Shown: positions 1 through 9,164 of the stretch, in pieces
How positions within the stretch are numbered: position 1 is the stretch's first letter
Layout of the letters: each line of letters begins with the position of its first letter
Assembly: GCA_030144725.1 (NCBI GenBank)
Contig: JASKMD010000014.1
Coordinates: 189,420-253,419, forward strand
DNA from: Haematococcus lacustris
Lineage: Eukaryota > Chlorophyta > Chlorophyceae > Chlamydomonadales > Haematococcaceae
Reading direction: 5' to 3'
Length of the DNA: 64,000 nucleotides
The notes under the pieces: model-generated
Databases searched by the model: none
Told to the model about the DNA's origin: nothing
Seen by the model: only the letters and a program-made list of their open reading frames with translations
Made by a program: the position numbers and the translations under genes

Positions 1-798
1 AATAAGCAGACTCTCAGAGATCAGTACCCCTTGCCTCGTATAGATGACTTGTTTGACAAGTTGGCAGGCTGCACCGTCTTCTCATCTCTAAACCTGCAGG
101 CTGGGTACCATCAGATCAGGATCCCAGCTGAAGATGTGCCAGAGACAGCCTTCAGAACCCCAGATGGTCATTATCAGTATAAGGTGCTATGTTTTGGTTT
201 GACCAATGCGCCAGCAACGTTGCAACGTGTGATGAATGACTCCTTTGCTGATGTTATTAACGACTGTGCTCTTGTGTATCTAGATGACATTCTTGTCATG
301 TCAAAGACTGTGGATGAGCACTTCGTGCATCTTAGGAGGGTCCTGGACCTTCTACGCAAGCACAAGTTCTTTGCCAAGCTCAGCAAATGTGAGTTCATGA
401 AGACAGCCCTCAAGTTCTTGGGGCACATTGTGAGTGACCGTGGTGTGGCTGTAGATCCTGATAAGATTCAGTCTATCACCACATGGCCAGTCCCCAACAG
501 TCTCACTGCCTTGCAGCGCTTTCTGGGTGCGGCAAACTTTGTGCGCAAGTTTGTTCATAACTTTAGCGCATTGGCTGCACCGCTGACTGATCTGACTGGC
601 AAAGAAGGTCTTAAATATGATTGGAAGCACTGGCCTAATGATAAGCTGCAAGCATTTCAAAAAGAGAAGTGTAAGACACTGTTATCTGCAAGTGCTTGTG
701 GCTTGGGTGTAGACACACCACACAAGGGCACGCTGCAGCAGGCTCCAACACAGATCTGGCCGTCTGGCTGGGCAACACATCACTTCCTCTTATCATAG
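1..798 (+). pseudogene. Ty3/gypsy reverse transcriptase fragment, truncated at both ends
   Basis: The frame is open from base 1, so the element continues beyond the left edge. The translation shows the gypsy RT core: the palm segment ending in FGLTNAPAT, the catalytic YLDDILV box with the two Asp of the YxDD motif (about nt 277-297), then LGHIVS and LQRFLGAANFVRKFV of the connection region before RNase H. RT copies retrotransposon RNA into DNA. Similarity fades after about nt 660-690, where the RNase H domain should start, and the remaining residues to the stop look random. No protease, RNase H or integrase follows. The next recognisable retroelement sequence is a gag gene on the opposite strand, so this is a broken copy or one half of a rearranged element. 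The RT identity is certain; the 3' breakpoint is approximate. Confidence 0.9.
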
Positions 799-2615
799 GA
801 GCTAGCAGGCCTGCGGTGGGGGCTGCGCTCACGCTTGGAACCCCTGGGTGGGTAGCTGCCACCACCTCCATGGCCACCGCTATGACCATAACCACCACCA
901 TGACCGCTGCCACCACCACCCTGGCCACCATGCCCTCCACCACCAGGACCATCCCCACCATCACCATGCCCACCGGTAGCAGCCGACTCGGCGACAGGTC
1001 GAGGGAAGCCTGTGATACGGCGTGCCTCCTCACATGTCAGGTGCTTGAGAGGGCACACCAGGCGGAAGTGGCCTGGGTCCCAGCAGTGATGGCACGCGAA
1101 ACCTGGGCGGGGACGAGGTCCAATCTCCCTGGACCGATAGGGTGCTGGGCGTCCGGCTGCATGGGGGTGATACCCGCCCTGAGATCTTGGCCGGCTGCCG
1201 CCGGCATAGCCTCCAGAGTTGCTGCTCGTGACACGTGCATTCGCAACCGGGCGGACACCTGCACTCACATACTGCCGTGTAACAGCAGCAACAGGTGGGG
1301 GGGGTCGACGTCCACCTTGAGAGGCTGCAACAGAGTGTAACACACGCTGGGCATTCAGGGCTGACTGGATGGCATCATTCAGTGATGGTGTGGGCATGAG
1401 TGACACATCTTGCGCCACCCTAGTGTGCAGCTCAGTGGTGAGACCTCTGACAAATGTGGTGACAAGCATGGATGGTTGCATGCAATTAGCACCAGCATAT
1501 GTGAGCGTGTTCCTAAACTCCGTGATGTAGGAGTTAAGGGTACTCCCATGCGTCATACGCAGGGCATTGGGATCCAGAAGTTTCCTGCGGTGCACTTCGG
1601 ATTCATTGCGCAAGTCATCGCCAGCCATCTCCATGAAATGGACACGCAGGTATGGCCATGTGGGTCTGCCATTATGCAACAACATGTATGCATTTCTGGT
1701 AGCAGGGTACCACACTTCACGTGCTCTTCCTGACAGGAAATTGGGCATGGCTTCAGCAGGGTCAATGCCTAGGTATGCGCAATGCACCTCTAAGTCTTCA
1801 CAGAACACTTCTGCCACTCTGCCACCTGTAAGGCAGTTATCTGTCCACTTATCTGGACCTGGTACCTTGACCCTGTGAGCAACTGACTTCTCAGTGGGTG
1901 CATTAGATGCAGGCAAGGCATTTCCAGTGCCAGCAGCAGTTGTGCCAGCAACAGCAGTTGTTCCAGTGCCAGCAGCAGTAGAGACTGGTGCGACATTCAT
2001 GCCAATAAGTGCGGTTCGTGCAGAAGCACTGCCAGGTGCAACGTACTGACTGCGAATGCTGGCCACCGACTTGGGATTGCTTACCACAGCGTCGGCCTGT
2101 CCGTGGATACGGTCCAGCTCGGCGATGCTGCTGCGTAGAGTAGCTGCCTCCGTTTGGGCGGCTTCCATCGAAGCTGTAACAGCGTTCAGCTGCAGGCGTA
2201 GTCGCGCCGCCTCCTCAGCATGGGCGGTTGAAGTGTTTGCAGGCGGAGGCGTCAAGAGGGCGTCTACGTAAGACGCTGGAGCCGTTGTAGCAGCTGGCTG
2301 TGCCTTAGCAGCGGCTTGGGCAGCATCTTCCACAGGCTTAAACAAAGCCAGAGCCTCAGGCGCCGCGAGGATCTTAGATAAGAGCTGGTTCACAAGCGCG
2401 GCCGTCTGGGCAGTAGAAAGTCCAGGCAGGTTAGCAAGAGGCGAAGCACCACTCACTGGAGGCAGCGTTGGCCCAGTTGAAACCGGCGCTCCTGCCAGGG
2501 GTGAAGCCTCCGCTCCCGCTGGTCCAGCAGGCAAGATTGCCTGGCCACCAGGAGTGGTGGTCTCAGTTGGGGGTTCGCCAGAAGGCGGAGTCGTGTTAGA
2601 TTCAGTCATGTCCAC
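780..2615 (-). CDS. Gag polyprotein of a Ty3/gypsy-type retrotransposon
   Basis: A 611-codon uninterrupted ORF. The first ~110 residues are Pro/Ala/Thr-rich, then comes a likely coiled coil (about 130-170, rich in Glu, Leu and Arg). A retrotransposon capsid-like domain spans about 255-420, with segments such as FLSGRAREVWYPATRN and LVTTFVRGLTTELH. A basic Gly/Arg-rich tail carries one zinc knuckle, CHHCWDPGHFRLVC, which fits C-x2-C-x4-H-x4-C, followed by a Gly/His-rich end. Gag forms the particle and binds element RNA. Just past the stop, the minus strand stays open in another frame to about nt 635, compatible with a programmed gag-pol frameshift, but pol is cut off there by RT sequence in the opposite orientation. 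No LTR was found upstream. It could equally be a gag-only remnant. Confidence 0.85.
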   Translation of the reverse strand: MDMTESNTTPPSGEPPTETTTPGGQAILPAGPAGAEASPLAGAPVSTGPTLPPVSGASPLANLPGLSTAQTAALVNQLLSKILAAPEALALFKPVEDAAQAAAKAQPAATTAPASYVDALLTPPPANTSTAHAEEAARLRLQLNAVTASMEAAQTEAATLRSSIAELDRIHGQADAVVSNPKSVASIRSQYVAPGSASARTALIGMNVAPVSTAAGTGTTAVAGTTAAGTGNALPASNAPTEKSVAHRVKVPGPDKWTDNCLTGGRVAEVFCEDLEVHCAYLGIDPAEAMPNFLSGRAREVWYPATRNAYMLLHNGRPTWPYLRVHFMEMAGDDLRNESEVHRRKLLDPNALRMTHGSTLNSYITEFRNTLTYAGANCMQPSMLVTTFVRGLTTELHTRVAQDVSLMPTPSLNDAIQSALNAQRVLHSVAASQGGRRPPPPVAAVTRQYVSAGVRPVANARVTSSNSGGYAGGSRPRSQGGYHPHAAGRPAPYRSREIGPRPRPGFACHHCWDPGHFRLVCPLKHLTCEEARRITGFPRPVAESAATGGHGDGGDGPGGGGHGGQGGGGSGHGGGYGHSGGHGGGGSYPPRGSKRERSPHRRPASSYDKRK

Positions 2616-3026
2616 GGTTACAAGGCGGCGTTGACACGCAACCTAGGTCGGAAACCAAAGATGTAGCGTGCTAATAGCACCGCCGATGACCGTTAAACTA
2701 CCTTGTAACAGCAGACTGACATGGCCAGGGTTTAGGACATTCCCCCGAGGAGTCGAACCTCTGAAGCAGGCAGGCACGAAGGCCCACCTGCCCCTTTCGC
2801 CCACCATGTCACACTGCAGTACAGAAGTACACAATGACCGCGCAACGCTCGAAGAGCCGTTCGCTACACAACCCAACACAGCCGACACAGCCGACTCAAC
2901 ACACTTGGAGCCATCCAAACACCATCAGTCAAGCAACATGCCACCAACAATATGCGTCAAGCAACATGCCACCAGCAATATGCCTCAAGCAACATGCCAG
3001 GCTGGCCAGCTCAAGGCTCACTCACC
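2616..3026. repeat. Gag leader region with a 28-bp tandem repeat
   Basis: Upstream of the gag start on the minus strand there is no clear LTR. Positions 2930-2998 contain about 2.5 copies of a 28-bp unit built on AAGCAACATGCCACCA. Around 2743-2766 the minus strand has a tRNA T-arm-like stretch (AGAGGTTCGACTCCTC), but a full cloverleaf cannot be drawn. The region may be element leader or LTR remnant; that is inference. Confidence 0.4.
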
Positions 3027-3654
3027 TCAGTGTCCCTGGGCCCGGCCACACCATTCCTGAACCTGGTCAAGGAGGTTATGTCCGCTGGCAGCATGCCAGC
3101 GGCCCGCATCAGGCCATAGATGGCCCGGGTGTCCAGCTTGATGTGGTGCGCCTTGCAGCTGCAGCCGGGTGTGATAGCAAAGGGGGAGGGGGGGCGGTAG
3201 GGCCTGGAGTTGGGCTGCCCCCCAACGTGCCTGCCAGTCTGCCCAGTCAGCCTGCCAGCTGACGTGGGCAGCCTCCAGCTGCCTGCTGGTGTCCACTGCA
3301 TGACGCAACAGTCTGCCCCGGTTGACCCTCATCTGCCGCCAGGCTTTGTTCACCACCACCCCCTGACCCACCCCCAGCAACCTCCGCTGCCTGGCCACCT
3401 CATCCCGCATGGCCTCAGTAGGCACCACCCCACCCTGACCCTGACCCTGACCCTCTAGCCAGGTCACCACCTTGTGTGTGAAGGAGTGTGAAGGAGTCGC
3501 GCACCATGAGGCCCAACAGCAAGCTGGCGAGCAGCGCCCTCTTGCTGCAGGCCTCCACCCAAAGCACAAGTTGGTCGTGGAGCCACGCCTCCACCACTTC
3601 GGAAGGCACGACCGCGCCCGCCTCTAACCCCGCAGCGGCCACACCCCTCATCAA
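3027..3654 (-). CDS. Unrecognised coding region (gene fragment)
   Basis: Two overlapping minus-strand reading frames have coding-like composition. The upper one (about 3654-3480) encodes an Ala/Leu-rich helical segment including EAWLHDQLVLWVEA and SLLLGLMVRDSFTLLH. It ends at a plausible splice donor (ACACAAG|GTGGTG). The lower one (about 3440-3200) encodes EAMRDEVARQRRLLG and VNKAWRQMRVNRGRLLRHAV, with a strong heptad-like, Arg-rich helical character. Between them lies a short GGGTCA repeat, compatible with an intron. I do not recognise the family. Because retrotransposon sequence lies on the low-coordinate side, the gene may be truncated there. Confidence 0.35.
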
Positions 3655-4949
3655 GGTGTGCCTCTTACACTTTTTTGCGTGCCATTAGTTATTGTGGTTG
3701 TGGGCCCAGTGCGCTGCACCGTTGGCCTGCATGTTCCGCTGATCCGGTGCTGGCGGCGGTCAACCTAACTATCCGAGGCGTTGCGATTACGTCTACGCTG
3801 TCTGTTTTGCTGCATTTTCCTAACTCGCTTCGCTTACTGTGGTGCTAATGTGCCTTCGATGTCCTGGTTTTCCTGTTTTTTCCCTGGTTTTCCTGTTAGT
3901 TTTATGTTTATTTAGTGTAGTCTCGCAAGGGATGCCCGTGGATGGCAGTACAGCACTCACAGACAGCTACATCCAGCCGACCCATTGCCAAGAGCTTCTT
4001 TAACGCCCCAGTTGCTTGTTGTGTCTGGGACAGATTCCAAGACAATAGTGAGTAGCGGCCGGTGCCTGCCTGGTACATCGTCTTAAACTTGATACCGATT
4101 GCCTGCACCCCTGGCCGTCGTAATAGCCGGGTCAGCTCTGCCCGCACCAACGTGGTGCAAGGTCATGCACAGTCCTTTAGGTGAGAGACCTCAGGGGCAC
4201 TTGCATTGAAGGAGTGCAGTCATTACATCAGCCTCACACACCAGCCTAGACTGTGCCTTTGCACCGTCTAGACTATACATGGCTTGCCTTAACACATAGT
4301 TTGGCAAGGAAAGATCGTACAAATGTGAGGTATGCAACCTAGTGCGCAGGCGTGCTCGCAGCCCAGGCTTGCCGCCTTGCTCCGTGGCATCAGAGCAACT
4401 CAAGGCCTCAGTGGTCCGACACAAGTGGTGCGACACAAGGTGCAGAGATGGGGTAGGGTTAGGGGTCAGGGGCTAGGGTTGGACCATAGTCTGCAGCCAG
4501 CCATGCGTCCTTGCCGCACTACAACACTGTTACAAACCCACCTCCACCGCCCGCACAAGGGGGACAACAAGCGGCTGGTGGCTAGGAAGGGGGCCAATGG
4601 GACCAAGCACCAGGACATGGACAGCAACACTCCCCTGGAGGTGAAGCTCTGAAGCGCTTGCGCACTGGACCCCCTAGACAAGCATGTAGAGTGCGCATGG
4701 CAAGATGGCAGTCTTTCTTCGATCTTGCCTCTCAGGCCCTAAGCCCATGGACACATCACCCAGCATCCCTCCCCTGGTGAAGCTCTGAGGCCCTGTTGCG
4801 TTCATGTGTTTGCATCGGACCGTGTTCAGGTTCAGGTTCAGGGTTGGGGGCATCAGGGTCAGGGTCAGGGCAGGGCAGGTGGGAGGCATATCCTGCAGCG
4901 CTCAGACCAGCACCCTCCCAAGGGGGTCGCACAGGCCTAAGAAAGTCTC
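3655..4949. other. No gene recognised
   Basis: Both strands give only short reading frames without recognisable domains. The stretch 3660-3910 is relatively AT-rich. At 4450-4480 and 4825-4875 there are short runs of telomere-like and GGGTCA-type hexamers (for example GGGTTAGGGGTCAGGGGCT). Nothing else can be supported. Confidence 0.5.
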
Positions 4950-5030
4950 GGCGCCATGATTTGAACCCGCGACCTCCACATCTGCCAAAACGACTGCCGC
5001 CACTGCCCCCACTGAGCTGTGGCGCAGCCA
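4950..5030 (-). repeat. tRNA-like sequence, possible SINE head or tRNA pseudogene
   Basis: Read on the minus strand, the segment has an A-box-like motif (ACAGCTCAGTGGGG) near its start. About 40 nt later comes a good B box (GGGTTCAAATC), in the order of an internal RNA polymerase III promoter. The ends can pair as an acceptor-like stem (TGCGCCA with TGGCGCC, 6 of 7 pairs). The T-stem 3' strand is missing and no convincing anticodon arm forms, so it is not a functional tRNA. A tRNA-derived SINE head or a decayed tRNA gene is the most economical reading. Confidence 0.4.
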
Positions 5031-5375
5031 TCCGCTGTGAGGAGCAGCAGGTCAGAGGCGTCAGCCCCCCGGCACCTCCACCTTGGCGGTCTTGCTGGGC
5101 CGCCAGCCCCCCGCCCCCCCCGCCCCTGCCAGCCACACCCTGCCCCCCGCTGCCCCTGCCTGCGCCCTCATCCCAGCCAGGCCGTGCGCTCTGCCGCTGC
5201 GGCTGGCCCTGCGGCTCTCGCATCAGGCGCTGCCCCAGCCTCCCCTGACCCCCTACCTGGGCCCCTCCCCCTCCCCCTGCAGCCACTGACCCAGGCGCCC
5301 CTGGCCACCCCCACTGCGCAGCCTGGTCAGCAGCAGCAGCAGATGGGGAAGCAGCAGCAGGGGGGGGCCCTAGAC

Positions 5376-7259
5376 CTAGGCCTGGCTGCACCTGCCTGCC
5401 GCCCTGCCGCCCTGCCGCCCCCCACTGCCTGGGTGACTGGGGGCGGGGGGGGCGGGCAGCTGCTGGCCTGCTGGCCGCCCCCCCTGGGGGAGGGCTGTGT
5501 TGCCCTGGCTGCTGCTGGGCAGCCGCCCCGGGGGGGGCAGCAGGTGGCGTGGGTAGGGTGCCGTGAGCTGTATGTCCACCAGCAGGCTGATGTGGTCACT
5601 GGGCCACTGGCTGTTGGGCAGGCCGCGGGGCAGGCAGGTGCTGTCGGGGGGCAGCAGCACGGCCAGGGGGCGCAGCACGGGGGCGGGGGGGGGTGGGGGA
5701 GGGGGAGGGGGAGGGGGGGGCGTTGGAGGGCGGGGGGGAGGGGGGCGGGGGCAGTCCCTGGGGGGGTGAACCAGATGTAGTCCACCTGCAGGGGGTCAGG
5801 GTCGACGGGTCAGGGTCAGGGTCAGGAGCTCAGGGGGCGGCATCAACACTGCGTTGGTAGCGCAGTGTCAGGGTGCGTCCTGCGCCTGGCCTCTGAGGGG
5901 GCCGTGCGGGATGCCGCAGCTGTCAGAGGGGGCTGTCATTGGGGTGGATCAGCTGCCTGGCTGGGGCCTACGCCCGGTCTTTATTCCCTGCCCTGGCCCC
6001 CCTGCCCTGCCCCCCCTGCCCTGCCCCCCCTGCCCTGGCCCCCCTGCTGCCTCACCGTGTCGATGCAGCGCTTGTGGCAGGTGGTGAAGGCGGGCTCCCT
6101 GCCCAGCACGCTGACGTAGGCGCTGCGCAGGGGCAGCTGGTGGCGGGCGGTGAGCGCCCCTGCAGCCGCCCTGCTGCGCCCTCAAGGCCTGCAGCGCCCT
6201 GCGGGTGGCGGCCTGGGGGGAGGCAGGGGCAGCAGCGGGGGCAGCAGCAGGCGAGGGTGGGGGGTGGGGGGTGCAGTCAGACAGGTCGCCTGAGCATTGG
6301 GGGCTCTGCTGTGCTGCTGGCTGATGGCTGCATGGCTGGCTGGCTGCCTGGCTGGGGGCGGCAGCTGGCCTGCAGCTGANNNNNNNNNNNNNNNNNNNNN
6401 NNNNNNNNNNNNNNNNNNNNNNNNNNNNNNNNNNNNNNNNNNNNNNNNNNNNNNNNNNNNNNNNNNNNNNNNNNNNNNNNNNNNNNNNNNNNNNNNNNNN
6501 NNNNNNNNNNNNNNNNNNNNNNNNNNNNNNNNNNNNNNNNNNNNNNNNNNNNNNNNNNNNNNNNNNNNNNNNNNNNNNNNNNNNNNNNNNNNNNNNNNNN
6601 NNNNNNNNNNNNNNNNNNNNNNNNNNNNNNNNNNNNNNNNNNNNNNNNNNNNNNNNNNNNNNNNNNNNNNNNNNNNNNNNNNNNNNNNNNNNNNNNNNNN
6701 NNNNNNNNNNNNNNNNNNNNNNNNNNNNNNNNNNNNNNNNNNNNNNNNNNNNNNNNNNNNNNNNNNNNNNNNNNNNNNNNNNNNNNNNNNNNNNNNNNNN
6801 NNNNNNNNNNNNNNNNNNNNNNNNNNNNNNNNNNNNNNNNNNNNNNNNNNNNNNNNNNNNNNNNNNNNNNNNNNNNNNNAGCTCATGACCCGCAAGGTGG
6901 GCGCCTGAGGGCAGCCGGGGTCGCCTGGCACCTGCAGCCACCCCTGGCCCTGTGTTACAGCTGCACCTCCTGCTGCCAGCCACCAGCAGACGGCCGGCAG
7001 CAGGGGCAGAGGAAGCAGGGAAGTGGGGGTCCTGGGCTGGCCGGAGACGGCGACAATGCAGCGAGGCCAAGATGTGGGACAGGGGCTGCACCTGAACCCA
7101 TTGCCTGTCGACGTAGCGGGGGAGCCTGCTGCAGCCATCCTCGCCCTCGCCATCCGCATTCCTGGCCGACACTCCGCAGTTTGTGGAATGGTGAAACCGG
7201 CATTGGTCGCCCCAGTGGCAGCTGCCTCGCAATTCCCAGGCACGACACAGTTGCCGCAT
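5376..7259 (-). CDS. CCCH zinc finger plus EEP (CCR4-like) nuclease, split by a gap
   Basis: Exon 1 (7259-7092, from ATG) encodes a C-x8-C-x5-C-x3-H zinc finger, CRAWELRGSCHWGDQCRFHH, ending RQWVQ. The next exon (6904 down to the gap) continues in phase with APTLRVMS, the usual opening of endonuclease/exonuclease/phosphatase domains. The centre of the domain lies in the 500-N gap. Exon 6159-6056 encodes LRSAYVSVLG and EPAFTTCHKRCIDT. It joins in phase to exon 5785-5376, VDYIWFTPP, then LPNSQWPSDHISLLVDIQL, which carries the catalytic Ser-Asp-His motif. The family includes CCR4, nocturnin and angel-type 3'-5' RNA exonucleases (deadenylases), so RNA turnover directed by the CCCH finger is the likely role (inference). 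The last exon needs a frame change in a C-rich stretch near 5680-5720, probably a sequencing error or low-complexity insertion. Confidence 0.8.
6380..6879. other. Assembly gap of 500 N
   Basis: Exactly 500 undetermined bases, the same length as the second gap, so the size is probably a placeholder. It removes the central exons of the EEP nuclease gene. Confidence 0.99.
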
Positions 7260-9164
7260 CGCTGGCGCCCCGACTACGTCGTAGCACCATGCGCAGAGTG
7301 TGAGCAGTACGAGATGAGCATGGTGTATTAATGTTCTGAAATTTCTGGTGTGCGACGAAAAGCAATGCCACCAGCACCCCCGCATGCAGAGGCGCAGTCG
7401 GGGCAGTGAAGTGGAGGTGGCGCCACGGCCTGAGTAGTCGGGCAACGCTTGGTTTGAATGTCGAGCAAGACGTACTCAAGGGAATCCCTTACGAGGATTG
7501 GCTGTGCAAGACATGTCTTTCGCCACATGTAGTCACAATTGTAGATGATGCACTTTGCTGTTGTACTTCCCAGTGCCCAGCCACTGAGGGATCAATAGCA
7601 TTGGAGGCTGGCTCGTCACCACCTGGACCCTGCCGCCTCAGCGTATCAAGCACTTGCTGCCATCAGGCGCCTTCACTGTTGACATTCCTCCACTGTTGAT
7701 TCTACAAGCTGCTACACGCCTGCCAGCGATTACAAACACGTAGGCTACACAGCCGTGCCTCACTCCCCATAACAACCATTGCAGCCACACACGTAACAAC
7801 AAACAGCAGTAAAGCACATTTATAAATATCCGAATCACTGCAGGCACTACCGTCTTTGTGACATCACACACACACACAGCACATGGACACCCATAACGCC
7901 ACACTATGTCACACATGAACGTGCCTATCGTACATGAGGAGTCACACAATGGCGTCACCCTTCCAGGTGTTCAATGCGTCGTTACCAATCATGAGCAATC
8001 ATTAGCAATCGTGGGCATGGGCCCCCCCATGAAGCCCTGCATGGCCGCATGGGGGGATTGATTTGATCTACAGCTAGCTATGGCTATGGCTATGGAAGTC
8101 TACGAGTCTACAGGGCTTGGAGGCAGAAGGCCGTGTGAGTGGCCGCTTACAAGGCCCACCCTTGCCAAGGGGCTGACCTGGGCCACTGCCTGCTAGCGTG
8201 CCCACAAAGCCATGAGGGGAGCATGAACAGGAGCAGGCTGAACAGGGGCACGCAGGGAAAGCCGGCACAAGGTGTTGAGCCAGCCCAGCGCTCCCTGGCT
8301 GCCCAGCACCAGGGTTATCCAGACAAGGGTTAGGGTCAGGGTCAGGGTCAGCCCTAACCCTGAACCTGACAGAGACCCTGTCAAAGGCAGACGTGTGCAC
8401 AGGTGTAGGGGCAGTGGGGCACGGTCAGTGGGAGGCGTGGGAGGTGTGGTGGCAGGGGGAGCCCCACCATGTTGGTGGACCAGGGTCAGAGCCAGGCCCA
8501 GGCCGGCAGGCAGGCCCTGCAGCCATTGCTGGCCCTGAAGGAGGCAGGCTGGCGTGATGTCCTGCTAATGTTGGCGCAAGGGACAGCCAGGGGCAGTGCC
8601 AGGCTGTAGCAGCCGCTGAGGCCCAGGGTCGGTGCCAGGCAGGGCAGTCGCGAGGGGTGCAAGCTTGGTCAGCAGACTGGGTCTTGGTGCACGCTACAGC
8701 CTGCCGGGGGGGTCCTGGGGGCCTAGCTGGTCTGCCTGCTGCCATGATGCATGCGGCTGAGCCTGTGAGGACCCCCTCCCCCTCCCCCCGCCCCATATCC
8801 ATTCAGTAGACCCGCCTATCTCCCCAACAGCTTCCAGCACTCACTCTCTCACTCCCTGCAGGCTCACTCATCCTGTGGAGTTGATCACACACCAGCAAGG
8901 GCTGAGCCCTAGCAATCGTGGCCAGGGCACCCCTCCCCTCCCTGCCCCCTAGCACCATCATCAACACCTACACCCTCATCATGCAGCTCACCTGCCTGCC
9001 AGCAGCGCACCACAGCCCACCCAGCCTGACAAATCCTGCTGTCTGCAGTGCTGCCCTGATGCCCGCGATGTATGAGAGTGTCTCCACCCCTCCCCGCCCC
9101 CTCAACCAGGCATGGTCACAGCCCCCCTCCCCTTGTCCCCGCCCTGCTGCCGCCCCCCTGGCCT
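7260..9164. other. Mostly intergenic; possible short coding piece near 8.5 kb
   Basis: No recognisable domain. Small features: TATGGC repeats at 8077-8096, a GGGTCA hexamer run at 8326-8358 followed by its inverted form CCCTAACCCTGAACC, and a CA-rich run at 7864-7880. On the plus strand 8503-8610 encodes QALQPLLALKEAGWRDVLLM followed by a stop, which has a coding-like composition, but no start or partner exon could be assigned. Confidence 0.4.

Noticed and set aside
2743..2766. tRNA gene next to the gag start
   Set aside because: Only a T-arm-like stretch is present; acceptor, D and anticodon arms cannot be formed.
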